A stretch of 64,000 nt of DNA from Allacma fusca. Lineage: Eukaryota; Arthropoda; Collembola; Symphypleona; Sminthuridae. The number at the start of each line of letters is the position of its first letter. Position 1 is the first letter of the stretch. The notes beneath the pieces were generated by a model that was not told the DNA's origin, made no database searches, and saw only the letters and a list, made by a program, of their open reading frames with translations. The position numbers were made by a program, and so were the translations under genes. The stretch spans positions 51,842,386 to 51,906,385 of the forward strand of contig OX359248.1 of assembly GCA_947179485.1 (NCBI GenBank), given 5' to 3'. Shown one piece after another: positions 21,001 through 33,284 of this stretch.

Positions 21001-24000
21001 TTTAATGTTCGGTTAGAATACTAGACTTCTGTACAGGCCCAATTCACAGTTTGAGGATTTTTCCTGGACATTTTACATTTGAAGTAAAAGCATGGATGTG
21101 CAGTACAAGTGTCGGAATGTTATTGTATTTTAAATGAAGCCTGGAAACCGTTACCTCCCTCCTTCCATTAAGCTAAAAGGAGCTGCCCTGTCAAAAAGAG
21201 CCAAAGAAAGAGCCATGTTCTGGAAGACAGGAGCAGTCCCAAGGAATGATTCCTTCCAGATGACTCTCGAAACAAAAACAAAGTTTGATTGGTAGTTGTT
21301 CTATCGCGTGGAAATGTCTCCCGCCAGGAGAAGGGAAATGATTGGTATTGAAAATAATGTTCCAGGATAGAGAAAAAGTTTCCGAGAGTTAATGGACTTT
21401 GAGGAATAAAAAGAATAAAACCGCTGACTTGTCCCACAATCAAAATAGCCGCCCAGGATCCTTCAAGATGAAGAGAATCAAGTGAAATAAAATCCCAGGC
21501 CTTTGTCCTATTTACTCCTAATGTCAGATTTATACCATTGGACACTTTCCTCCAGAAGTTGTCTCTCAAAATGAATTTCCTTTCCTGGGAATCTCTCTAC
21601 TCCACATACAAGTTCCTCGTCCTATCTCCAATCTTATTTTTGGAAATTCAGAGACTCAGTTCCTATTCAAGCTCAAAGTCATAAAAGGAGAGCTGACTCC
21701 GACATTAAATTACTTGCCGGATTCTGCTACAAATACACTTTTCTTCAGGAGATCACTTCTCCACGTCTTTGCCCGTCTTTCTTCCATTGGCCCGCATCTT
21801 TCCCTTCAACCCCATATCTTCTCATTCCTTCTCTCTCTCTCACACACATCTAGTTCCATTCCTTTTGATTTGTTTTTTTTTTCAAGGGATATTACTATTA
21901 CAACAGTGTTATACTAGCTAGTCCTAGCTATATATTTCTTTCTGTGGTAATAGAAAAGAGAGAGAGAAAAAAACTTTCAAAAGAGATGAGAAGACGAGAG
22001 ATAATAGTAGCGCCGTATTTTCCCGATTAGTTTCAAGGCGAGGCGTGAGGAAACATAAAAGTCAGCGTTCGATTTTCCTTATTTTCTGAGGTTTCTTCCT
22101 TCACGTGGATGTGTGTGAGTGTGTTTGCCTGGGTGAGTGAGTGATACACAAATGTTCTCATGTAATAAAATTTTTCGACAATCAACCATGAGAGAGAAGA
22201 TGTGGCTATCTTTCATGTGCTGTGTCTCTCTCTCTCTCTTGTTGAAAATTTCATCTCATACACACTTGCTCAGTTGCCTTTTTTCTATGGAGCTAACGCC
22301 CTTCCCATTTTTTCTTCCCAAACGAGCATTATTACAGTTGCAAAGGGTGAATCCGTAATGTCTCATCCTCCGTCGAATATTCCTATAGTATGTGAGAGGG
22401 CTCTCTGGGAAGAGATAACCTCTGATGCTCCAGCCTCTACACACACACACACACAGTCCTCAAATATGCAGATACATTTTCTACATAAATAAATCCCCAG
22501 GCTGAAGATACGGAGGAGACGCGCATGCAGTAGCTTTTTTTTTGTAGGAACAAATTCCATAGACTTCCACTACCGCAGTGATAATGTCATTTCAAAATGC
22601 TTGAATAGTGGATTCCATATACGGAATTCCCTCATGGTCTTTGTCTGTGCCCTTTTGTTACTACGTATGTACATTTACTTGAAGTGGTATTTTTTCCATG
22701 TAGGATTTTGAGTCCCCATTCATTTGGAATCTACACAGGTATATGTAAATCCCAATGGGGAAACTATGTACGTGCAAATAAGTACAAATACAAGCAGTTG
22801 TTCCTATACTTAGAGTGCTAGCTACACCTTGGATCCGTTCATTTGTACTGGGTCGGAAAATTCAGTGATTGTAGGATTGTCATTGGAAGATCCTCGTTAC
22901 GCATATCTTCATACGTGATGAGATGTGTTTTCGGAGGACCCAGAGTCCACAGTGACAGTGACAGTTGGACCTAGAGAGGGGCACAACAAGAGCCGGTGAC
23001 GGACTGGACAAGCCGGAGTAATAAAAGCTAAGCCGTTAATGTGGCGTTGGGAGGCTTTCCAGGGCTTGTTCAAACAAGGGCTTCCATATGCATTCAGATG
23101 CTTCATTGTCTCCTTGGATCTTGGAATTAGAAATGCGAGGAGGGTTTCGGGGGGAAACCACATATCAAACAAGACTGGCAGGACATGACGTGTGTGTTTG
23201 TATTTGTTGTTACGTGGAAATATGTTTCCTTGTTAGGAGGTTTTTATGACTTTGTGAGGGTTCCAATTCCTCCGGAGGCGTCTTGTAGGAAGAATTTCAA
23301 TTTATTTATCCTTTCGGAATATATCCTCAGCGTTATGTAGTCGTAGTCATTTTTTAACGGGCTGAATTTTAATTTGTCTCGGCATCCGTAACATTATTCT
23401 AATTCAATTATTAATACTGGTTTTTATACTATTTTTATTATCCTCATAAATAATTATTTATTTCTTGATTGTATTATTTTGACCTTAATTTTCAAAAAGA
23501 GAAAATGTTTCCGTGCTAGATACAATGACTCACAATTACACACATTGAGTTACACAAGAGATTGTATGAATTCAAAGACAAAGCCGTTCATTTCATCCCT
23601 ACTTCCATGTATTCTGAATCTCGACGATTTTTCCCGTTAATCGTTTCCAAAATTCAAAGCGTCAAGTCGTTTTTCATTCCCGTAAACAAACCTTATTCAA
23701 AATTCGAGCCAAAACCATTACCATTTAGCCTTAACATTAATTGTTATCGTACTGACAAAACATATTTATAAATCTCTTTACAGTGACACACATGAAGAAG
23801 CCAATTTTGTTACTTTTAAAAGTGCCCCCGGAAAAAATTAGAGATTGTCAAAATTTTGTATCTGAGCAGCCCATTTTCAAAATGGCTGCCTCTGAGAATG
23901 ACGCAGCTGTAAAATATCATTAATTTGTAGGATTTTAATGGGATTACGAGAATACCAGGAAAAATTTATCCCAGTGTTACAGACATAACAGGAGTCTCCA

Positions 24001-24359
24001 GAAACTGATAAAATTAGCAAGTCCAATTAGAATTAAAAAGCTGGATATCCAACTGTCAAGGGAAATGTTCTGAGGGGAAATAAAAAGCCCTCAAAATGAA
24101 TGTAAATGGGTTAAATGACAAATCACACTTGAGTCATAAAAATTTCTCCTGTAGACTCAGCTATTTTAATGCAATGAACAAGTGTACAAATAAATTTGGG
24201 ACACACTTGCGCTCCAGATTTGAAGCTGCTTTTGTTACTCAAATAGCTCTGTGAGGTATAATGGGAGATAATGGAAGGGAAATACCTGGAGATAATATCC
24301 AAACAAAGAAGATACAGAGGAGCAGAATGTTATCAAAATAAAATAAAAAAATTGGTGTC

Positions 24360-24382
24360 ATAATAATAATAATAATAATAAA
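24360..24382. repeat. (TAA)n microsatellite
   Basis: About seven tandem ATA/TAA units followed by an A-rich imperfect tail. Confidence 0.9.
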
Positions 24383-26354
24383 GTAAAATAAATAAAAGGC
24401 CGGATGGAGCATTTAAATCATGGAGCTATCCACTCCTGTAAAATTTCCTATGGAAAATATCCCAATGCTTTTTCAAGCTTGGAAGTTCCTCAGCGTGAAT
24501 AAATACATATATGCTTGGGACTCTGTCCTGTCACGGTATAGAAAATATGGAAATGGTTTCCATCCAAGATTATAATTTTTGTTGGGAAGAAAAAACTAAC
24601 AAGAAAAATGATAGGATCAAGAGGAAATGCAAGGTTACGCTCCTGTAAAATAAATAAATTGAGAAACGTCAGGAGGAGAAACAACTGTTTGTGTCTGGCT
24701 GCACTCATTCATTGAAATATCTGCATTTGACTCCCACCTCGTCTTATCAAATGTTCCAGTATTTATTTATATTTATATACTTACATATTTTTTATTTGAC
24801 AGTGTGTACATTCATGCTGTCACATATTAAATCCCAAGAGATCTCAGAGAATTTTCAGCTTGTTATTTACTACACACTTGCATTATCACTGGTGGGGAAG
24901 GATTTGAGATTTTTGAGAAGCTATACAAAAAATTGTCTGTTCCAAAAACATCTACTATTATTTTCTTGTGTTTGTGGAATAAGGGAGGCGGTGAGTGTTG
25001 GGATGAGGGTTGGAGGCTGTGAAACAAGTTTCTGTATTGAGAGGACGGAGGCGTCCCAGCCTCGGCTCCCATTGGCTCCAGCCCAGGAAACTTTTATGGC
25101 TGTCGAAGTGTGACGGCCAATCCGGAGAGAGTAGGGCCATAAAAAGGGAAGACAGGAGAAACCTCGGATAAATTATGACATGGTTCCATGCCCACAACGT
25201 ACAAATACATTTGAGACATGCAAGTCTCACTCCTTCCATGTTATCCTCCATTACATCCTTAACACACACACACACACATCTGCTCACTACACTGCCCTCA
25301 GGTTCAATTAAAAACATTCCCTTCCATGGATCAATGGGCTTCTACTGTAAATGAGTAGCGCCAGTAGTGCTGGCTCTTATTTATAGGGATATAAATTAAA
25401 ATTATTTATCCTCAGAAATATTTTTATATTCACGGCCGACTGTATAAGTGTTCATAGGAGATTGTATGTGGACGCATGTTTCAAAATTGATAATAATTAT
25501 TTATTCGTAATTATAAGCTATAATAAAAAAAACTTGAGAGATAGCCTTTTCACACAACATTCTTACCAGAATCTTGATTATGCACATTTTATAATTTGTA
25601 CGTTGGAAATGTGCATTTGAGACAGTGACAATGCTCTTTTTACAAGGATAAAATTCAGTGCTAATTTTCGGACATTATGTCAAATAAGAAAAATTGTATG
25701 ATTTTAATGACATCATGTCAAATACAAGAAATGCTTGATTTTTCATACAGTCCTTACATTGTATGAGTAATTATAAGTAATTAAACTCGGTATTTAGTTT
25801 GAACTTCTAAAGCTAATGTTTTTCATGTTGAAGAGATCGTCGGGAGATTTATGAATGAAACCTTTATTTTCATATAACGTTAATTAATGAAATTAAAATT
25901 TTGATGGATTTTTACTATGCATTTGTCAAGGTTGGATAGAAATTCCTGATTTTTGCTTGAGGATTAGAATCGTTTGATTAACGTCGATAGGGGAAATCTA
26001 TTGATTAGTATAAATACGTTTAGTTGGATGTAGTAAGGCTTGGAGGGATTTCTATTTTTAAGCTCTGGTCAAATTTGGGAATTCTAGCGGCTGTCTTCAA
26101 AATTTAAAAGATTGGACCCATACAAAAAAAGCATCATATATTTATTTGTTCGTTTAACATGCTTATTAAAATTGCTCGGAAATGTCTTTTTAATTTCTGA
26201 GCACTGACAAGCTTCACAATTACTGAATTCTTTGATTTTTTGTCATGTAGACTTACTCATGTGGGTTTAACTGCATTGATATTAAAATTACAGTTAGATC
26301 AATTTCGAGTTTTAAAAATGTGGAAATTAACAGTAGATGATTGAGGATTGAGTA

Positions 26355-26435
26355 CAGAGGAAGGATTCGAACATGTCTCTCATTTTGGGGACGCATGAGG
26401 AGTAACGTCAACGTTTACCATGGGTGGGCCAATCA
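26355..26435 (-). other. tRNA-like fragment with exact B-box core (possible SINE)
   Basis: On the minus strand GTTCGAATCC (near 26372-26363) matches the pol III B-box core. About 45-60 nt upstream is an ATGGTAAACG stretch resembling a D-loop. Stems do not pair convincingly and a chance match cannot be excluded. Confidence 0.2.
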
Positions 26436-29210
26436 TCCTTGAATACTTTTTAAAATTAATGCAGTAGCTACAATTTTCTATTTCGTACATAATAAACAGT
26501 AGCAATGTTTCCAACCCAGGATAATTTAACGTAAAAAATTGTAATATTTTTCTTTGAAAATAGTACAAATTGGGATTTAGTTTTTCAAAGAATCCTGAAC
26601 ACAGGGAAGTGATTACTGTACAAAATGTTAACGATATGACCTAAGAAATTCAAGAATTTCCAAAAGCTTCAACAATGAGCAGGTGTAATCTGGAGGTCCA
26701 GTTTTGTGTTATACCTTTCCAGCAGCTCGTTAAAAATCAAATATAAAAATTAGGCTCTGCAAAACAGTATCTACATACGATAAGCGTTTTCTGAGGCAAG
26801 AAATAATATAATGTACCAATTTGAAAGGAACAACATTTATTTGAACGAAATGAGACTTTTGAAGTGTAATTTCATTGTTTTCATTAACATAAGCACATTT
26901 CGTATTCCTGCTTCTACTTTTGTGTGTAATACTATATTACACTATAATATACTGTAATATTAAATATAATAAAAAAATTACAATTCTGCTTCCAACAATA
27001 ATGAATATCCTTCAAGACAAATAATCGGGAAAATTAAAAGTCCTGTCAGACAGTTTGAAATGTCGATCCTAGGATTAGCTCTAGTTTTTTTTGTCACCGG
27101 AAATAATTCAAACAATTAACCTCTCATCACTGTAGTTGAGTTGTTAAGCTTTTCTATCACAGAATGAAATTCATAATTTGATCCTGCAATTGTACCAGGA
27201 TCTAGAACTTAGAATGTATTTTACATCTTGCCCAATTGTGGTTGAATCCAAAAGAGTCAGAACCCAAGAGCTCCACTCTTTAATCTCAGCTCTTTCATCC
27301 TCACTCGTTCCTTTTCCCTCTCGTCCATTCTCCGCCGCTATCTCGAAAGTCAACCCTACAGCCGCCATCTATCCTCAAAATGTTGAAACCACAATTTGCT
27401 CTTTCCCAGCTTGCAATACTTATATCTGAAGTATCTCCAATAAATCTGGTAATAAATAGTTGTTAAACGAGCCCAACATTGTATTTTCTTGTATCCTTGA
27501 TTTATCACTCATTTAATGAGGTCACGGCGGGACAACAAAATCCCTAATTAATCATTTTCTAACCTTCCTCTCCTAAGCTCCGGAGATAACATGACAAGTT
27601 GGCAACTGCCACTGGCATGTCACTCAGAGTCAATGTCAAAAACCAACTTTTAGCGTTCCCAGGGAAAAGGGATGCAGCAAGGATTTATCTCTAGATAAAT
27701 GAATCCAAAGGACTCTACATACAAAACGACATTGCGAATTTCCTGTTATTTTCTTCCAACAAATTTATCATTCACACGATCCCTCTCCACATAATCTCAA
27801 CACGTTCCCTTCCTACAAGTCAGGATGTACATACTAAAATAACCATGTACATAGTTGACCACGGATCTCACGCTTGAAAATGCAACAGTGTCTTTTCTCA
27901 CGATATCTTTCAAGTCCTGAGATCATTTACGTAAATGACATTTATAACATTTCCTAAATAATGTCCCAACTATTGTTGCTCCTGACTACTGATACATGGG
28001 GAAAACTGTCCACTCTTTAACCCTTAGCCCCAGTAATGGCTTATTTACACTTGACATGTAGGAGCTCCCTCCAGCAATTAGTACTTGCCTCCTAAGTGCC
28101 CCAAAGTGAAGGCATAAATGTGACAAAAAGGGAGAAGCTCGTGAGGAAAGGGCCGATTCCTGAACACATTCTAACGTGTGGTTCAGCAACCATAGCATTT
28201 ACGATGCCGCTGTTTGGTCATAAATACAATATAGCATCTCCCTCCAATCTCCTGCTTTTTACGTCAAGCTCAAAGCCTTTCTTCAATTTCCACCATTCCC
28301 TACAGAGGGATTATTCCTATCGCTACTGAGCTGGAACCCGCAGTCAGTGGCCGGCAAGATTTGAAATGTTTTTTTTTTAAATTCTCAACGAATAGGAAAA
28401 ATCAAACGACTGGAACTGACTGTATCCAACCCCTTTATGATCAGTAACATTTTTGACTGGTCATTTATAATGTAAATCCACACTTGTATTTACATTCAAT
28501 GCTAAAAGTTTGGAGACCATCCCCAACCTCTGATAAAGGCATGGGAACGTCTGCAATCTCTGAATAAAAAAAGCCCCTTTCAAATTAACAAATTTGACCC
28601 TGATGTACTGTCAACCTCTTTTATTTCAGGAGGAAAATTAATAAGAAAAATGTAAAGTAACAGGAATTAATACCTGAAGTCTCTATCTCTGAAATAAATG
28701 TAATTAATAAAGTTTGGAATTAAATTTCGACAATAAATTTTGAAATTAATTGAAATTGAAATTGAATTCTTGTGATGGATCTTGTTTCCCTTTCAAATTT
28801 ATTTGAAAAAGTAGAGAGGAAAAATTTTCTCTATCTTATGTAACTATTTCTCCTCCACTAATTTGTTTCCATAGTGAGAAGGAGCATGAGTAGCAGCTGG
28901 TGGAGGAGTATCTTTAGGAAGGGTAGGGATGAGGGGTAATCCGTTTAAGCCTTTCTATCCTCCACTGGCGCAATGACAGCACATGTCCACATAAACATCA
29001 TTTACAACCGTCCTGCTGTGTGTCAACTTTTACAGCCCGCCACTATATAGAGTTGAACCAGGACTGCACTGTTGTGAAGCTCTCTCCACATGAGTTAAAT
29101 ATGGTCCAGTTGCATGCCGAAGAACAATTATCTATTTCAAGTCCATTGTGGAAACGTCTTATGACCATCCCTCAAGCACCAGGCATATGCAGACAAATGC
29201 TCTATGTCTG

Positions 29211-29242
29211 CGTGTGTGTATGTGTGTGTATGTGTGTGTGCG
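29211..29242. repeat. (GT)n microsatellite with GTAT interruptions
   Basis: Tandem GT units with two TA interruptions. Confidence 0.9.
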
Positions 29243-29606
29243 AGTAAAGTAATTTTTTCATTGTACCATACTTTTTACTACCAGGTCATTCATATTACAG
29301 GGTTTTATTGCACAAAAAAAAGTGTCTCAACTTTGAATAAAAGTCCTCCGAATAGCTACTGTGTATAAACAGCACAACAACAGATAGAACCCAAAGGCTT
29401 GACAAACACACTGTAAAGTGTCAAAAAAAAAACTGAAGGAACGCACAATACCCCAAAAGCGTCAAGGTATTGATTCTACTTCCCTCACAGCTTTGAGTAT
29501 AATTCACTCTTCATGTGGAAATGTTATCCTTTAGTAGTTACCATTTGTAAATAAACAAACCATAAGTTTCCCATATGTAGTCCTTCCTATACTCACTCTA
29601 TAGGTT

Positions 29607-29785
29607 TCATATAGCTGCTAAACTCTGTCTAAGCTTCCTATAGAGTTTTTACACTAACGATAAGATTCCTATATGATTCCTGTACTAACCATAACATTCC
29701 TAGGGTTCATATTGAAAGGATGACATTGCTATGGTCCCTATTCTTAGGATAACATTCCTACTAGGACCTACGCATTCAGAAAGCT
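29607..29785. repeat. Diverged minisatellite, 29-31 bp unit, about 5-6 copies
   Basis: Unit starts at 29607, 29637, 29668, 29699, 29728 and a partial at 29757. Most units begin with a CCTA-type head and four end in a ...AGATT or ...ACATT tail (for example ATAACATT and GATGACATT). Divergence between copies is high, so the array is old. Confidence 0.6.
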
Positions 29786-32438
29786 GTATACTTGTAAACT
29801 GTGTACAGTAAACTCGGAACTGGTAGGAAGCAGTCTTAACGTAGATATAGCTATTTGTAAATCACTCAACTTTGAGCCTTCAGCCTAACACATATGAAAT
29901 ACATATGCTCGAAAGGCAATAAGGTAAGTGACTACTGTAGTGGCGGAAAAGTCCATGGGAGAGAGTAGATTTATGTAGAATTGAAGGAGGATTTTTTCCT
30001 GGCATAAAAATGAAAATTAGGAAATTTTAAGGACTTTTACGCTTCAAAGAACCTATTTATTATGCAAAGGCAGAGGAGAATTGCAGGGACGGGAAAATAA
30101 AAAGGACATCCTCCTCTATGACCAAACTTAGTCAAAATTTTTGCTTGCTTCAGCTCTCTCTTTTTCTCTCTCTCTCTATCTCTCTTACATTTTTCTCTTT
30201 ACGTTAATTCCCTGGGAGTTTGTTGAGTGAGGGAATAAATTTCTTTAAAATTGTATCTCTCAAATCTGGAAATATATCGACTACATAAGTGGAATTATAA
30301 GAGTAGGTGTTTGGTGTGTACTACTGTATATGTAAGGATTGCGTGTCAGTCACTTGGACGGACAGCCCTTTGAAATATATGAAGACACAACGGCAGGCAG
30401 CTGTGCCCCGGCTCTCACTCACACGTACCTTTTTATCGGATTGATTAAATTCCTGGTGAATTCTCCACCCTGAGGATTTCGGGGTCGATACCGCACAACT
30501 GCAGAGTTTTTCAATTAAAACTTGTGTGGAATCAACACAGAAATGTAATTAAGTGCCCGGGAGATAACCTCCATCGTGTGAAAAAGTAGGTGTGGGTTCG
30601 GAAAGGCGGCCCAAACCATTCCAACTGATAAACTTCCAAAACACAGGCTCAAATCACATCAATCTAAAGTGAGTTTTGGGATACACAACCGGACTTAAAA
30701 TTGGTAACTGAATATTTACATTCTCCTTGTTTCCTATGTGGACTTATCCACTCCAACTCTCCCACTCCACACTTTCTCACAATTATTCAAGCCTAACGGA
30801 AAATGCGTCAATTCCTCCTCCTCCTCCAACTCTCCTACTAATGTATTTGGTCCGAGTGACGTGTGGATATTATTATTAAATGGGATAAATTTCCTGGAGT
30901 CATACAAAATAACATCACCCTTGACACTTTATATTTACAGTCCGGAAAAGTCTTGTTTAGTTTTTACAATCCGATTCATTTCAGAGTACTAGAACGCTCC
31001 TGTGCCTTGGGTTATCGGACGCGGATGTGAGTGTGGGGGGAGGGAATATTATGAGTATCGTATATCATCCCAGGTATCACACATTATCATTAGGCTCTGA
31101 CGTAATCCCTCCAACAACATAATTTACTCCATTTATTCTCCTGGTTTTATGGAGACAGGCACATCCGTCAAATCCATCTCAAATGTGAGGACTCCTTCTC
31201 AAACTAACACCTTGACAGTATAGACAGTACAACAATTTCTGAAATTAATTTCGACTAAGAACACATACGACTGGGATATATAAAACCATGTATGACCTTT
31301 ACACAGACACTTCTGGACAGGAAAAAATATCAGTTTTATAATGGCATGCTTTTGTAATGAGACAAATCACATTGGGGTAGGTATACGTAGGAAGAGGATG
31401 AACATTTTCGAATATTGTCGTACAACTGAAGCAAGTCTTAGAGGATCTGAATCTATGTACAATGTAAGGAGGTCTTTGATAATTGCGTGTGTGTGAGAGA
31501 GTGCTTTTAAATTCCTGCATATTTTGGATAAAGCCCGAGCCTGTGTCTGGAGGAGAAAGTGGAATTGGGAATCTGAAAATTGAAGTTTCGAAAAAATTCC
31601 TTTAAGAATGTATGAGGAGAGAGAGGAAGATGAGGAGAATTTTTACCTTGCTCTTCTCCTCCCTACTTTTTCCAATCTAGTAAATATATTGAGCGGGTCT
31701 GAGGAAGATGTATTCATGCGAGACTCGAGGCGGCATGGTGCGTAGGAGAGTAGTAATATCCGGCTGGAACATCAAATTTGACTTCATAACTTGGGAGGAT
31801 TGGGCTGAGTCGGAGAATGGGGAAATATCAAAGGGCTTTCCTCTCTAATAGGATTCAAATTTAGGGAAGCTCAGGCCTGGGTGCATAGATATGAGGTACT
31901 GAATCTTCCATGTATGTATGGGCTGGGTGTGTGTGAGGGACGGGAGGGAAAGCACATGAAATAATGAGCTTCATCTAAATTCTGCAAAGGCCCACAAATG
32001 AGTATTGTATGCACAACAGTCGGCTGTACGTCCGTTTCAAGGGAGTATGAATAGAGAGTCCGGGTTTTGGTAGACGTGGGAGTCTCTGCCTCGTCTCCTT
32101 TCCCACCTACTTTACATTTGAGATGATACTATGCCGTAAAGAGAGAGAGAGAGAGAAAACTCTGGGTTGAACTCTGAAATCATACTGGAAGTTGGGATGA
32201 TATGAAAAGGGTGCTATTGTGAACGGAGAGGATGAGTAACTTGTATTAATATCAAAGCAAACCCCGGAGCACTCAGTGAGGAAAGTTAGACCTGATATAA
32301 TTTATATGCAGGGCAAGAAACTCAATATTTTCGCACACTCCTCAACTCCATAGGCATAAACCCGAGACATGCACATCGTGTCATGTAATTCCCCATGAAA
32401 TGGAAGAGGGAATTTTGGCAGCTCCAAGTGTGGCATTT
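29786..32438. other. Noncoding stretch, no gene recognised
   Basis: Short CT and GA arrays (30157-30185, 32140-32157). A repeat-free, CG-richer block at about 30330-30610 is discussed in the findings. No coding frame with a recognisable domain. Confidence 0.4.

Positions 32439-32484
<46 letters not shown>
32439..32484. repeat. (CT)n microsatellite, about 46 bp
   Basis: CT alternation with one TTT interruption. It explains the Ser/Leu-rich and Arg/Glu-rich frames crossing it. Confidence 0.95.
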
Positions 32485-32489
<5 letters not shown>

Positions 32490-32900
32490 TCCTCCTATGA
32501 ATTATGCATGAGAGGATTAACTTCCTTATCCATCGTCCTTCGTCTATATACTTTGTACCCATGTACCGTTCCATTCTTTGGGAATGAGTTGCTGGTTCTA
32601 AAAAAAATTTCCATAATTTCATCTCCTCAAACCAAAGTTGTTTTTCGGGTTTGGCATTTTTTCAGGGTTTTATACCAAAATTTAAATTCTCCTTCCTTTG
32701 ACAATTTCCCTGAAAGCTGGGAAATTCAAGGAGATGTGAGAAAATTCCACTGATGCTCCATGGGAATAAAAGTGACTTTGTGGGAAATTTTGTCTTCGAA
32801 TTTAAAATTTACTTTATTTTTAGATTTAGGTTTCTTCGAAATTCCGAACGTCATTCTTATTTCCTGTTTCTATAGAATTGGAAACTATTTTTAGTAATTC

Positions 32901-33284
32901 TTTGGGACATTGCTAATTTTGTTTTTGCTATTTGATTGTTTGATGCAGTTTTTGAGTTAGGGTTCACATTTTATATCTTTTTGCCTTTCGATATAATTTC
33001 TGTTTCATTTTTGGTACAGTTTTGGTTTCTTTTGGGACATTCCTAAGTTTGATTTCGCTGTTTGATTTTTTGATGCTGTTTTTGAGTTAGGGTTCACATG
33101 TTGTATCTTTTTGCCTTTTGGTATAATTTGTGGTTTATTTTTGGTACAGCTTTGGTTTCTTTTGGGACATTCGTAATTTTGTTTTTGCTGTTTGATTGTT
33201 TGATGCAGTTTTTGAGTTAGGGTTCACATTTTGTATCTTTTTGCTTTCGGTATAATTTGTGTTTCATTTTTAGTACAGTTTTGG
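32901..33284. repeat. Tandem repeat, 130-bp unit, about three copies
   Basis: Copies begin with TTTGGGACAT at 32901, 33031 and 33161. The first two are exactly 130 bp and the third stops after about 124 bp at a CAGTTTTGG. Each contains TTTTTGAGTTAGGGTTCACA and a TACAG.TTTGG end. The copies differ at several positions each. The unit is T-rich on this strand and has no conserved open frame. Confidence 0.9.

Larger units (their letters stand above)
18019..29210. other. Noncoding stretch, no gene recognised
   Basis: Short AC, AT, CATA and TAA arrays (about 18600, 19627-19652, 20632-20646, 22440-22456, 25263-25279). Open frames up to 140 codons (for example 21168-21569 minus, 24691-25113 plus) lack any domain, and the second begins at a GTG. 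A tRNA-like box near 26.4 kb is listed separately. The rest shows nothing I can name. Confidence 0.45.

Noticed and set aside
22909-23172. 87-codon minus-strand frame in a CG-richer block
   Set aside because: No domain and no splice context. Could equally be a noncoding conserved block.
24691-25113. 140-codon plus-strand frame
   Set aside because: Starts at GTG, which is not a usual animal start, and has no family signature.
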